Assembly: GCA_963756895.1 (NCBI GenBank)
Contig: CAVWPI010000006.1
Span: forward strand, 1 to 64,000
Origin: DASUAS01 sp963756895
Lineage (GTDB): Bacteria; Actinomycetota; Acidimicrobiia; IMCC26256; DASPTH01
Direction of reading: 5' to 3'
Length of the DNA: 64,000 nt
Shown: positions 29,032-37,540 of the stretch, one piece after another
Position numbering within the stretch: the stretch's first letter is position 1
Layout: each line of letters opens with the position of its first letter
Notes under the pieces: model-generated
The model's database searches: none
Told to the model about the DNA's origin: nothing
What the model saw: the letters and a program-made list of their open reading frames with translations, nothing else
Program-made: the position numbers and the translations under genes

Positions 29032-29044
29032 GCAGAGATCTCTC

Positions 29045-29074
29045 GTAACGCGCCTTCTGCGCGCGCGGACTGGT
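29045..29074 (+). promoter_or_regulatory. putative ECF promoter of the methyltransferase gene
   Basis: GTAACG at 29045-29050, 18 bases, then ACTGGT at 29069-29074. The downstream dozen GCGCGGACTGGT is identical to that ahead of the antiporter gene (minus strand, 33890-33879), which strengthens the case for a shared promoter. Confidence 0.5.
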
Positions 29075-29105
29075 CCGTCGACTGACCGTGCGAAGGAGGA
29101 GCGAC

Positions 29106-30185
29106 ATGACGCAGACCGACACGACTCAGAGCGTCGACGAGACGAAGCTCGAGCAACTGATGGGCCAGATGGTCGGGCACATGACCGGAGCCGCGCTGTG
29201 CTTCGGGGTGTGGCTCGGCGACGAGCTCGGGTTGTACCGGGCGTTGACCGAGGTCGAGACCGCGCCCGCCGACGAGCTGGCCGACCGCGTCGGCTGCAAC
29301 CGGCGGCTGGTGCGGGAGTGGCTCGACGGCCAGGTGGCGGGCGGACTCCTCACGTGGGACGCCGACACCGACCAGTACGGCATCACGCCCGAGGCGACGA
29401 TGGCACTCGCCGACGACGCCTCGCCGGCGTTCGTGGCGCGCGCGATGAACGCGATCGGTTCGGTGTTCATCGACCTGCCCAAGATCACCGACGCGTTCCG
29501 CGGTGACGGTGGCCTCAGCTGGGGAGACCACCACCAGTGCCTCTTCAGCGGCACCGAGTGGTTCTTCCGCACCGGCTACCGAGCCGAGCTCCCGAACTGG
29601 ATCGCCGCGCTCGACGGCGTGACCGACGCGCTCGCATCGGGAGGTACCGTCGCCGACATCGGATGCGGCCACGGCGCGTCGGCCGTGGTCATGGCGCAGC
29701 ACTTCCCCACCGCGCGCATCACCGGGTTCGACTTCCACCAACCGTCGATCGAGACCGCACGCGAGCGCGCCGACGAAGCCGGCGTTGGGAGCCAGGTGAC
29801 GTTCACTCGCGCCGACGCCAAGAGCTACTCCGGCTCGTACGACCTGATCTGCTTCTTCGACTGCCTGCACGACATGGGTGACCCGGTCGGCATCGTGCGC
29901 TACGCACGCGAGCACCTCAACGAAGGCGGCACGGTGCTGCTGGTCGAGCCGTTCGCCGTCGACGGGCGGGCCGCGAACCTGTCCGACAACCCGATGGCAG
30001 CGATGCTCTACACGGTGTCGTCGTCGATCTGCACGCCGAACTCGTTGTCGCAGGAGGTCGGACTCGGACTCGGCGCCCAGGCCGGTGAGGCGCAGCTCCG
30101 ACAGGTGTTCGAGGACGCGGGGTTCACCAGCTTCCGGCGCGCCGCCGAGACGCCGCTCAACCTCATCCTCGAGGCCAAGGCATGA
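29106..30185 (+). CDS. SAM-dependent methyltransferase with N-terminal winged helix
   Basis: Intact 359 residues, similar in plan to mycobacterial Rv2258c. Residues ~15-110 form a dimerisation/winged-helix domain (ALCFGVWLGDELGLYRALTE, VGCNRRLVREWLDGQVAGGL); the Rossmann methyltransferase domain has motif I GTVADIGCGHGASAVVMAQ, GFDFHQPSIETARERADEAG and YDLICFFDCLHDMGDP. AAGGAGGA at 29093-29100 is a strong ribosome site. Substrate unknown. A GTAACG promoter candidate lies 30-60 bases upstream, just after the anti-sigma gene. Confidence 0.85.
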   Translation: MTQTDTTQSVDETKLEQLMGQMVGHMTGAALCFGVWLGDELGLYRALTEVETAPADELADRVGCNRRLVREWLDGQVAGGLLTWDADTDQYGITPEATMALADDASPAFVARAMNAIGSVFIDLPKITDAFRGDGGLSWGDHHQCLFSGTEWFFRTGYRAELPNWIAALDGVTDALASGGTVADIGCGHGASAVVMAQHFPTARITGFDFHQPSIETARERADEAGVGSQVTFTRADAKSYSGSYDLICFFDCLHDMGDPVGIVRYAREHLNEGGTVLLVEPFAVDGRAANLSDNPMAAMLYTVSSSICTPNSLSQEVGLGLGAQAGEAQLRQVFEDAGFTSFRRAAETPLNLILEAKA

Positions 30186-30195
30186 GCGGGTCGGT

Positions 30196-30224
30196 GTAAC
30201 GCGTCGGTGACGCCGAGGACAAGA
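30196..30224 (+). promoter_or_regulatory. putative ECF promoter of the Rieske-ThDP gene
   Basis: GTAACG at 30196-30201, 17 bases, then ACAAGA at 30219-30224, five bases before GTG 30230. Weakest downstream element of the four related sites. Confidence 0.4.
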
Positions 30225-30229
30225 CCTGC

Positions 30230-32192
30230 GTGAACACGACGACGAGCACCGGGCACGGCACATGGCACAAGGTGGCCGATCTCGACGACCTGCCGGTGGG
30301 CCGTGTACGGACGGTCGCCGCCGGGCGGCGCAGCATCGTGCTGACCCACGTGGGCGACGATTTCGGGGCCCTCGACAACCGCTGCCCGCACCAGGGCGGC
30401 CCGTTGGGCGAGGGGTCGATCGAGAAGGGCTGGCTGCGTTGCCCGTGGCACGGGTACGACTACGACCCGCTCACGGGCACGCCGCCGCCCGGCTTCACCG
30501 ACGCCCCGGCGCGCTTCCCGGTCGAGGTGCGCGACGACGGCGTCTACGTCGAGGTGCCCGACGAGGTCGACCACGAGGCCACCGTCTCGGACGTGATGGT
30601 CGAGACCATGGTGGCGTGGGGCGTGACCCACGTGTTCGGCATGGTCGGGCACTCGAACCTCGGGTTCGCCGATGCGATGCGGCGGCAGGAGGAGGCGGAT
30701 GCGCTCACGTTCGTGGGCATCCGTCACGAGGGCGCGGCGTCGTTCGCAGCCAGCGCGTACGGGAAGCTCACGGGCCGTGCCGCGGCGTGCTTCGGCATCG
30801 CCGGTCCGGGTTCGATCAACCTGCTCACCGGGCTCTACGACGCCAAGGCCGACCGAGCTCCCGTGCTCGCGATCTCGGGGCAGGTGCCGTCGAAGGTGCT
30901 GGGCCGCGGCGCGTTCCAGGACGTCGACCTCACGGCCGCGTTCGCCGACGTCGCCAGCTGGTCGAAGACGGTGCTCCCCGAGTCGGACCACGCCGAACTC
31001 ATGACGCTCGCGCTCAAGCACGCGATCGTCGGCCGGGACGTCGCGCACCTCGTCCTTCCCGACGAGGTCCAGGAATTGATCGCGCCCGTGGGTGCACGCG
31101 CATCGTCGCCGGTCGGCCGGATGGCCGACGACCACACCTCGCCTCCGGTGGGAGCGGTCGACGACGCGCTCGCGCTCGTCGCGCAGGCGCAGCGTCCCGT
31201 CATCGTGGTCGGGCACGGCGTGCGCTTCGAGATGGGGTCCGTACTCGAGCTCGCCGAGGCCCTGGGCGCGCCGGTGCTCACGACGTTCAAGGCCAAGGGT
31301 CTGGTCTCCGATCGGCATCCCCTCGGAGCCGGCGTGCTCGGTCGCAGCGGCACCCCGGTGGCGAGCTGGTTGATGAACGAGTCCGACCTGCTGCTGGTGT
31401 TCGGCGCGTCGTTCTCCAACCACACCGGCATCGCGCCCTACAAGCCGATCGTGCAGGTCGATTTCGACCCGATGGCACTCGGCGCGCTTCCATCCGGTGA
31501 CGGTGCCGGTGCTCGGGCACGCCGGCGTGACCGCGGCGCTGCTGCGCGACCGGCTCCCCGAGAACCCAGGGCGCGTCGACCAGCGAGCTGACGTCGCGGA
31601 CCGCTGGAGCATCTGGCGGGCGGAGAAGATGCAGCGGCTCGCCGACGATCGGATGATGGGCATCGGTTCCGCAGTCGTGTTCGACAGCATGACCCGGCTC
31701 GTCCCCGACGGCGCGGTTCTCACCGTGGACGTCGGGAACCACGCGTATTCGTTCGGGCGCTACTTCGAGAGCGGCGAGGGCCAGGCGGTGCTGATGTCGG
31801 GCTACCTCGGCTCGATCGGCTTCGGCTTCCCCGCCGCCATGGGCGCGTGGGCCGCCGACGCGTCTCGGCCCATCTTCGCCGTCACGGGTGACGGGGGCTT
31901 CGGGCAATACCTCGCCGAGCTCACGACTGCGGTCAAGTACGACATGGACATCACGCACGTGCTGCTCAACAACTCGTCGCTCGGAAAGATCTCCAAGGAG
32001 CAGCGCGCCGGGAACTTCCAGGTGTGGCAGACCGGCCTGCACAACCCGGACTTCGCCGCGTACGCACGGCTCTGCGGCGCTCACGGCGTCCGGGTGACCG
32101 ACCCCGACCGTCTCGACGACGCGCTTCGCGACGCGATCGAGCACCGCGGCCCCTCGATGGTCGAGGTGATCACCGATCCAGAGCTGTTGTGA
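30230..32192 (+). CDS. Rieske [2Fe-2S] - thiamine-diphosphate enzyme fusion
   Basis: About 653 residues in two parts. Residues ~10-110 are a Rieske domain: NRCPHQGGPLGEG and LRCPWHGYDYDP give the C-x-H ... C-x2-H ligand set. From ~residue 118 a complete acetolactate-synthase/pyruvate-oxidase-type enzyme follows: catalytic Glu in GIRHEGAASFAASAYGKLTG, a central domain, and the ThDP/Mg motif VTGDGGFGQY ... LLNNSSLG. One base shift at ~31490 (MALG to RFHPVTVPVLGHAG) is the only break. The domain join is in frame without a start codon between. It may pass electrons from the ThDP-bound intermediate to the cluster, but that is inference. GTG start; stop overlaps the next GTG. Confidence 0.82.
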
Positions 32193-32650
32193 AGCGCTGG
32201 GTGCTCGTCGCCGTCCCCCAGGTGCTGCTGCTCGCCGGCTGGGCGCTGCTGTCGTAGGTGCTCTGGCGCCGGCCGCGTGCGTACGTCGCCCTGCTCAGCG
32301 TGGTCGCTGCGATCGCGATCGGCGTGCTCGTGCTGCCGACGATCTTCGACACGAAGGTGGTCGAGGAGTTCCCGGCCGCGGTCGCGGAGCCGACGGCTCC
32401 GTCGACGGATCCGGTCGCCGAGGTGCCGCTCACGACCGGCACGGCTCCGGCCGCACCCGTACGCGTGTCCACTGGCGCGCTGCGCGGCATCGGCCACGAC
32501 GCGACCGGCACTGCGTCGATCTACCGCCGCGCCGACAGGACCGAGGTCGTCGCACTCGAAGACATCGACGTCGAACCAAGGTGGACGGTGCTGATCTGGT
32601 GCCGCGCCTTCGGTGTCCTCATCGCCAACGCCACGCAAGCAGCGGTCCGA
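32189..32650 (+). CDS. membrane-anchored protein, possibly DM13-like, with internal TAG
   Basis: GTG 32189 overlaps the previous stop and reads one hydrophobic helix (KRWVLVAVPQVLLLAGWALL), then TAG 32255-32257, then in the same frame a second helix (YVALLSVVAAIAIGVLVLPT). A TAC-to-TAG base change would make one two-helix protein; otherwise these are two tiny genes. After a Pro/Thr-rich linker, GHDATGTASIYRRADRTEVV and ALEDIDVEP resemble the start of a DM13 (electron-transfer) domain. No stop is found before the convergent antiporter gene in any frame, so the 3' end is approximate. Confidence 0.45.
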
Positions 32651-32665
32651 GCGAGGTCGCCGGCG

Positions 32666-33874
32666 TCACGTCCGGATGTCCGCTTCGAGGTCGACGCGGC
32701 CGGCCCGCCGGAGCAGCGCATCGGCAGCCATCGGGAACACCAGCGCGGAGAGCAGGCCCGCGCTCACGAACGCGGCTGCCGTCCCGCGCGTGATCACGTC
32801 CAACGACTGACCGATCTCCGTCGCCGCGACGATGAAGGGCAACGACGTCGCCAGGAGGAGTCCGGCGGCCACCGATCGTCGGGTTCCGAGCGCGGGCCGG
32901 AACACGAGGGCGGGCACACCCCGGACCACCAGGAGCGCGCCGAGGAACACTGGGACGCGCAGCAGCACCGTCGGGTCGTCGACCAGGGCCTGGACGTCGA
33001 ACGACAGGCCGGCAGCCACCATGAACACGGGGATCACGAAGCCGTAGCCGATGGCGTCGAGCTTGACCCGGAACAGTGGATGGGTGCGCACACCGTCGCG
33101 GTCGAGCACGCTCACGACCGCGCCGGCGACGAACGCGCCGAGGATCGTAGCGAGCCCGAACTCCTGCGCGGCGAGCACGAGCAGCAACAGCAGGAACATC
33201 GCGCCCCGCACGCGGATCTGCGCGGTCGTGTCCTGCAGCCGCACCAGCACCTTCGACAACGGCATCGACATCCGGTGTCGGCTGAGCGCCAGCACGACGA
33301 CCGCGACGGTGACCACGAATCCGGCGAGCAGGACGACCCGCGTTCCGAGGTCGTTCGTGTCACGAGAGAAGAGCAGCGAGAGCAGGAGCGCGGAGACGAG
33401 GTTGCCGAGCGTCGCACCCGCGAAGACGAGTTGAGCGAACTGCGAGCGCTGTCGATCGGCATGCTGCAGCGTGGGCAGCACGAGGCCCAGTGACGTGGCG
33501 GTGAGGATCACTCCCGCGAGCAGCGGGCTCCGCACGAGGCCGGCCGCGTCGAGCAGCAGACCCACTCCTATCGCGAGCACGAGTGAGATGGCGAAGCTCG
33601 CGGCGGTGAGGGAGAGGATCCGGCCCCGGAGCAGGTCGACGTCGACCTCGAGCCCGCAGAGGAACAGGAGGAAGCCCAGGCCGATCACCGAGAGGATGCC
33701 GACCGGATCGTCCACCCGCGCCCAGTCGAGCACCTGCGGCCCGACGACGATGCCGAGCACGATCTCGACGACGACCGCAGGGATGCGGAGCCGGGGCACG
33801 CATCCGAGCGCCAGCGGCACGAGGAACGTGATGCCGAGGACGACAGTGAGGCTCGTGAAGGAGAGGTCCTGCAT
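32666..33874 (-). CDS. cation:proton antiporter (CPA2, Kef/NapA-like)
   Basis: Intact 402-residue polytopic protein with about 12 hydrophobic helices. Family features include PAVVVEIVLGIVVGPQVL in helix 2, LLFLCGLEVDVDLLRGR, and LATILGAFVAGAVVSVLDRD; the ion-binding acidic/Asn position falls in the AAQEFGLATILGAFVAG region. No TrkA-N or UspA domain is attached. ATG 33874 is chosen because the long upstream extension of the open frame runs into the divergent sigma gene. A GTAACG promoter candidate is five to thirty bases upstream. Confidence 0.88.
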   Translation of the reverse strand: MQDLSFTSLTVVLGITFLVPLALGCVPRLRIPAVVVEIVLGIVVGPQVLDWARVDDPVGILSVIGLGFLLFLCGLEVDVDLLRGRILSLTAASFAISLVLAIGVGLLLDAAGLVRSPLLAGVILTATSLGLVLPTLQHADRQRSQFAQLVFAGATLGNLVSALLLSLLFSRDTNDLGTRVVLLAGFVVTVAVVVLALSRHRMSMPLSKVLVRLQDTTAQIRVRGAMFLLLLLVLAAQEFGLATILGAFVAGAVVSVLDRDGVRTHPLFRVKLDAIGYGFVIPVFMVAAGLSFDVQALVDDPTVLLRVPVFLGALLVVRGVPALVFRPALGTRRSVAAGLLLATSLPFIVAATEIGQSLDVITRGTAAAFVSAGLLSALVFPMAADALLRRAGRVDLEADIRT

Positions 33875-33878
33875 GCGC

Positions 33879-33907
33879 ACCAGTCCGCGCAGTGACGGCT
33901 TCGTTAC
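33879..33907 (-). promoter_or_regulatory. putative ECF promoter of the antiporter gene
   Basis: Read leftward: GTAACG (33907-33902), 17 bases, ACTGGT (33884-33879), then ATG 33874 four bases on. The element lies between the antiporter and the divergent ECF sigma gene at 33956. Confidence 0.5.
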
Positions 33908-33955
33908 GGCGGAACCACGACGAACCTGACACGTGCGGGTTACGGTGACCGCCCG

Positions 33956-34609
33956 ATGGGGCCGGACTACGCCGACGACGACGCCCTCGTCGACGCGCTC
34001 CGCGCCGGCGACGAGCTCGCGTTCGCGTGGCTGCTCGACCGGTACCACGGTTCGCTGCACCGGACCGCGCGCCTCTACGTCGCCACCGATGCCCACGCCG
34101 AAGAGGTCGTCCAGGAGACCTGGATGGCGCTGCTGCGGGGGATCGACGGCTTCGAACGCCGCTCGTCGCTGAAGACCTGGCTCTACCGGATCCTCATGAA
34201 CATCGCCCGCACCCGCGGGGTCAAGGAGTCACGGTCCATCCCCTTCTCGTCGGCCCTGGGCGCGCTCGCCGATGGTGCAGAACCCACCTTCGACGCCGAC
34301 CGGTTCCGACCCCCCGACGACCCCGACTGGCCTGGTCACTGGGCCTCGCTCCCGAACGGCTGGGAGCACCAGCCCGAGCAACGGCTCCTCGCCGCCGAAA
34401 CGCTGGCGCTGGTCGGCGCTGCGATCGCACAGCTGCCTCCCGCCCAGCGCGAGGTGCTGACGTTGCGCGACGTCGACGGATGGACGTCGGTCGAGGTCTG
34501 TAACACCCTCGGCTTGACCGAGACCAACCAGCGGGTACTGCTCCATCGTGGCCGCGCCAAGATCCGGCGCGCGCTCGAGCTCTACTTCGAAGGCAGCGCT
34601 GCCTCATGA
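33956..34609 (+). CDS. ECF-type RNA polymerase sigma factor
   Basis: Intact 217 residues. Region 2: DELAFAWLLDRYHGSLHRTA, VVQETWMALLRGIDGFERRS, LKTWLYRILMNIARTRGVKE; region 4: LPPAQREVLTLRDVDGWTSV, NTLGLTETNQRVLLHRGRAK. The linker between regions is longer than in its paralogue at 28193. Start ATG 33956; stop overlaps the anti-sigma ATG. The divergent antiporter gene has a candidate promoter for an ECF factor. Confidence 0.9.
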   Translation: MGPDYADDDALVDALRAGDELAFAWLLDRYHGSLHRTARLYVATDAHAEEVVQETWMALLRGIDGFERRSSLKTWLYRILMNIARTRGVKESRSIPFSSALGALADGAEPTFDADRFRPPDDPDWPGHWASLPNGWEHQPEQRLLAAETLALVGAAIAQLPPAQREVLTLRDVDGWTSVEVCNTLGLTETNQRVLLHRGRAKIRRALELYFEGSAAS

Positions 34610-34874
34610 CCCCTCCCGCTGACGACTTTCCTTGCAACGAGTTCGTCGAGCTCGTGACCGCGTACCTCGACGGCGCGCTGCCGGACGCCGATCCGCGCGT
34701 CGGCTCGAGGAGCACCTCGCGATCTGTCAGGGCTGCGAGACGGTGTTGGAGCAGTTCCACACCGTGATCCGCATGAGCGGCAGGTTGTCCGAGTCTGACG
34801 TCGACGTGCTCCCGCCTTCGACGCGCGAGCCGCTGATGTCGGCGTTCCGCAACTGGGCGGCCACCCGCGACTGA
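34606..34874 (+). CDS. zinc-binding anti-sigma factor, one frame shift
   Basis: ZAS-type anti-sigma: N-terminal FPCNEFVELVTAYLDGALP, then after a missing base near 34697 RLEEHLAICQGCETVL, giving H-x3-C-x2-C. About 90 residues, no membrane segment. Overlaps the sigma gene by four bases. Same architecture as the protein at 28768, so the two sigma/anti-sigma cassettes probably arose by duplication. Confidence 0.83.
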
Positions 34875-34968
34875 CGCGCCCTGTCGTCGAGCCAGCCGAA
34901 ACGCTGCGCCGGGAACACGCCAAGTGCCCTGTCCTCGTTCCCCACCGTCGCGACCAAATGAGCACCAG

Positions 34969-35436
34969 TCACGAGTCGGCTGGACTGTCACCGGCCGGCC
35001 GTCTGGTGATCACGTTGATGCGGTTGAAGGCGTTGATGAGCGCGATGAGCGTGACCAGGGCACCGAGCTCGTTGTCGTCGTAGTACTTCGTGGCGTTCGT
35101 CCACGCGTCGTCGGTGACCCCGCCGGCCGCGTCGGCGATGCGGGTGCCCTGCTCCGCGAGTTCGAGCGCGGCACGCTCGGCGTCGCTGAAGGCCGTTGCC
35201 TCTCGCCACGCGACGACGAGCGTGAGCCGGTGCTGGTCTTCCCCGGCCCGGAGCGCCTCATCGGTGTGCATCTCGACGCACGGGCCGCAGCCGTTGATCT
35301 GGCTGGCTCGAAGGGTGACCAGGAGCTGCGTGGTGACAGGGATGGACGAGGCCGAGACGGCTGCGTTCGCGGCCACCAGGTGCTTGGCGGCCTTCGTGAA
35401 CAGCTGGTTGTCCGAAAGCTCGAGGCGTGGGCTCAT
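34969..35436 (-). CDS. carboxymuconolactone decarboxylase/AhpD-like protein
   Basis: Intact 155-residue alkylhydroperoxidase-like protein. The redox motif is QINGCGPCVEMHTDEA (C-x2-C-x3-H), followed by ATAFSDAERAALELAEQGTR. It is divergent from an ECF41 sigma gene, and such CMD/oxidoreductase/epimerase genes are the standard partners and targets of ECF41 factors. A GAGGAG ribosome site lies ahead of ATG 35436, and an ECF41-type promoter ends at 35475. Confidence 0.88.
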   Translation of the reverse strand: MSPRLELSDNQLFTKAAKHLVAANAAVSASSIPVTTQLLVTLRASQINGCGPCVEMHTDEALRAGEDQHRLTLVVAWREATAFSDAERAALELAEQGTRIADAAGGVTDDAWTNATKYYDDNELGALVTLIALINAFNRINVITRRPAGDSPADS

Positions 35437-35474
35437 GGCGATCTCCTCGGGTCGTCGTGTGCTGACGTGACTAC

Positions 35475-35526
35475 GACGGGAAGAGCCGCCGGTCTGTGAC
35501 GTCACAGACGGCAGCGCACGATCGTC
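35475..35526. promoter_or_regulatory. symmetric divergent ECF41 promoter
   Basis: CTGTGACGTCACAG (35493-35506 region) supplies overlapping -35 elements for both directions. Rightward: CGTCACA 35500-35506, exactly 16 bases, CGTC 35523-35526, toward the sigma gene. Leftward: CGTCACA 35501-35495, exactly 16 bases, CGTC 35478-35475, toward the AhpD-like gene. Both fit the ECF41 consensus TGTCACA-N16-CGTC except for the first base. Confidence 0.8.
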
Positions 35527-35592
35527 TTCCTTGTGGCCGCGGTTTCGGATCGCCGCTTGTCGGAAAGGCGCGACGCGGCCACCGAAGCGAGG

Positions 35593-36610
35593 ATGACGAT
35601 GGACGTTGACGCAACCGCGACCTACCTCGAGCACCGTTCGCTCCTGTTCTCGATCGCGTACCGGATGACCGGAAGCGTTGAAGACGCGGAGGACATCACG
35701 TCGGAGGTGTTCCTCCGGTATCGGCGGGCGCTGGAATCGGGCACCGCGATCGAGACGCCCCGCGCGTTCCTTGCGACGACGGCCACACGACTCGCCATCG
35801 ACCACCTTCGTTCGGCGCACCACAACCGCGAGACGTACCTCGGTCCGTGGCTGCCCGAGCCGCTCGTGGCGAGCACCGAGTCCGACGGCGCGACGCGCGT
35901 CGAGGTGGCCGACTCGCTCTCGATGGCCTTCCTCGTCGTCTTGGAGTCGCTGACGCCGGTGGAGCGCGCGGCCTTCTTGCTACGAGAGGTGTTCCAGTAC
36001 GACTACGCGGACATCGCCGAGATCATCGGGAAGTCCGAGGCCAATTGCCGACAGCTGGTCCGGCGCGCGAACTTGCGCATCGCCGACGCGCAAGCCGCGA
36101 TTCGAGGCCTCGTCGGCAGTTCGCGACCGGATCGCTCGCACCTTCTTCAGCGCGGTCGAGCGTGGGGACCTCGAGCCCCTCGTCGACGTGCTCGCCGCCG
36201 ACGTGGTGGCCTACGGCGACGGCGGCGGGGTCGGACCTTCACTCCCCCAGTCGGTGCACGGGCGAGATCGCGTGATTCACCTCATGCAGGTGCTGTCGAC
36301 CATGGTGCGCGGCGCACGGTTGCACGTCGAGCAGTGCACGGTGAACGGACAGCCTGGCGCGACCGTTCGGGATGAGAGCGGCGCACTGCTGAACGTGTTG
36401 GCGATCGACATCACTGATGGCCAGGTGCAGACGGTGCGATCGATCATCAACCCCGAGAAGCTCCGTCACCTCGGCCCATTGCTCGACCCGCCGCGGTGCG
36501 GAAGGAAGCACGAGCCAACGACGACCGGTAGCACCGATTGTCACAGGACACGAACTCACTCCGTCACATGGGCTGCACGTCTCGAACGAACGGCAGCCAC
36601 AACGAGGTGA
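35593..36610 (+). CDS. ECF41-family sigma factor (SigJ-like), one frame shift
   Basis: Sigma factor with a fused SnoaL-like C-terminal domain that controls its activity. All three ECF41 marks are visible: WLPEP in the linker (GPWLPEPLV), DGGG in VVAYGDGGG, and NPEKL in SIINPEKLRHLG. Region 2 starts HRSLLFSIAYRMTGSVEDAE; region 4 is LTPVERAAFLLREVFQYDYA. A shift near 36100 joins RFEASSAVRDRIARTFFSAV. ATG 35593 is preferred to the longer open frame from 35533. The C-terminus past LGPLLDPP is unusually long. It probably activates its own gene and the divergent AhpD gene. Confidence 0.88.
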
Positions 36611-36981
36611 TGACGATGAACGTTGCTCTGTGGATCTCCCAACTGCTCCTCGCCGCGGTGTTCGCGGCGTCCGGCTACGCGAAGTCGACGATGTCGCCGG
36701 AACGCATGGCGGCCACCGGTCAGACCGGGCCGGCCCTCTTCCCGCTGCCGGTCGTGCGCTTCACCGCGGTCATGGAGCTCCTGGCCGCGATCGGCCTGGT
36801 GCTCCCCGAACTGACCGGCATCGCGCCGGTATTGACGAGCGCAGCCGCGATCGGCCTGTGCATCGTCATGATCGGAGCCGCTTCGGCACACACGCGGCTG
36901 CACGAGCCGCGAAACGTCGCCGTCAACGCCGTGATCTTCGGGCTGTGCGTCTTCGTGGCCGTCGGACGACTGGCCGGATGA
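36610..36981 (+). CDS. DoxX-like membrane protein
   Basis: Intact 123 residues with four hydrophobic helices (VALWISQLLLAAVFAASGYA at the start, then FTAVMELLAAIGLVLPEL, LTSAAAIGLCIVMIGAASA and VAVNAVIFGLCVFVAVG) in the DoxX/DUF4345 pattern. ATG 36610 overlaps the sigma stop (TGATG), so it belongs to the ECF41 transcript. DoxX proteins are linked to thiol and oxidative stress in mycobacteria, which suits the AhpD neighbour. Confidence 0.8.
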   Translation: MTMNVALWISQLLLAAVFAASGYAKSTMSPERMAATGQTGPALFPLPVVRFTAVMELLAAIGLVLPELTGIAPVLTSAAAIGLCIVMIGAASAHTRLHEPRNVAVNAVIFGLCVFVAVGRLAG

Positions 36982-37026
36982 CCGCGCGTCGATGGATGCG
37001 CGGGCTGGAGGTGCGTCGCGCCCGAG

Positions 37027-37485
37027 ATGCATGATCAGTCGATGCGCCTGACGATCGTCGGCCACCACCTCCCGGGACGCACGTTCTGCCGGCCCGACGG
37101 ATCGGTCATGGACAACGTGCACGTGGGCGTCCAGCTCCGGCACGACCCTGCGGAGCTCGTCGGTGCCGACGCCGCGCACGCGTCGTGGGCCGTCGACGTC
37201 GACGTGTTCGATCGCGACGGCGGACCCGACTTCCGCGGGCCCGCGGTGCAGGGCCGGCGTGGCGATCGCTTCGTGTACCTCACCTGGGGCAACGTCGGTG
37301 CCGACGGCGGGTTCGAGATGTTCCGGCGCGCCAAGTTGATGCTCGACCGGATCGATCCTTCGTTGCTCACGGCCGCCCGGGCGGCCGGCTCGCTCCGCGC
37401 ACGCGTCGATCTGACCGGCGCACGTGGCGGTCCCCGCTGCGCTCGAGTCGATCCGCCGGCAGTGGAGTGGTCGGTCGGTGGTTGA
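37027..37485 (+). CDS. DUF5990 family protein
   Basis: Intact ~150-residue protein of an actinobacterial family without known function: MRLTIVGHHLPGRTF, MDNVHVGVQLRHDPAELV, FRGPAVQGRRGDRFVYLTWG and FEMFRRAKLMLD are the conserved blocks. Homology begins at the internal ATG 37042; the earlier ATG 37027 has GGAGGT at 37010-37015 but no homologous residues. It may be intracellular and binds no obvious cofactor. Confidence 0.75.
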   Translation: MHDQSMRLTIVGHHLPGRTFCRPDGSVMDNVHVGVQLRHDPAELVGADAAHASWAVDVDVFDRDGGPDFRGPAVQGRRGDRFVYLTWGNVGADGGFEMFRRAKLMLDRIDPSLLTAARAAGSLRARVDLTGARGGPRCARVDPPAVEWSVGG

Positions 37486-37540
37486 CCCACCACCGGGAAC
37501 GCGCGACCGTCATCACGGCTCGCGACTCCTGGAGGCGACG

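Noticed and set aside
30196..30224. strong sigma-70 promoter before the Rieske-ThDP gene
   Set aside because: No TTGACA/TATAAT-like pair was found; only the GTAACG element is visible.
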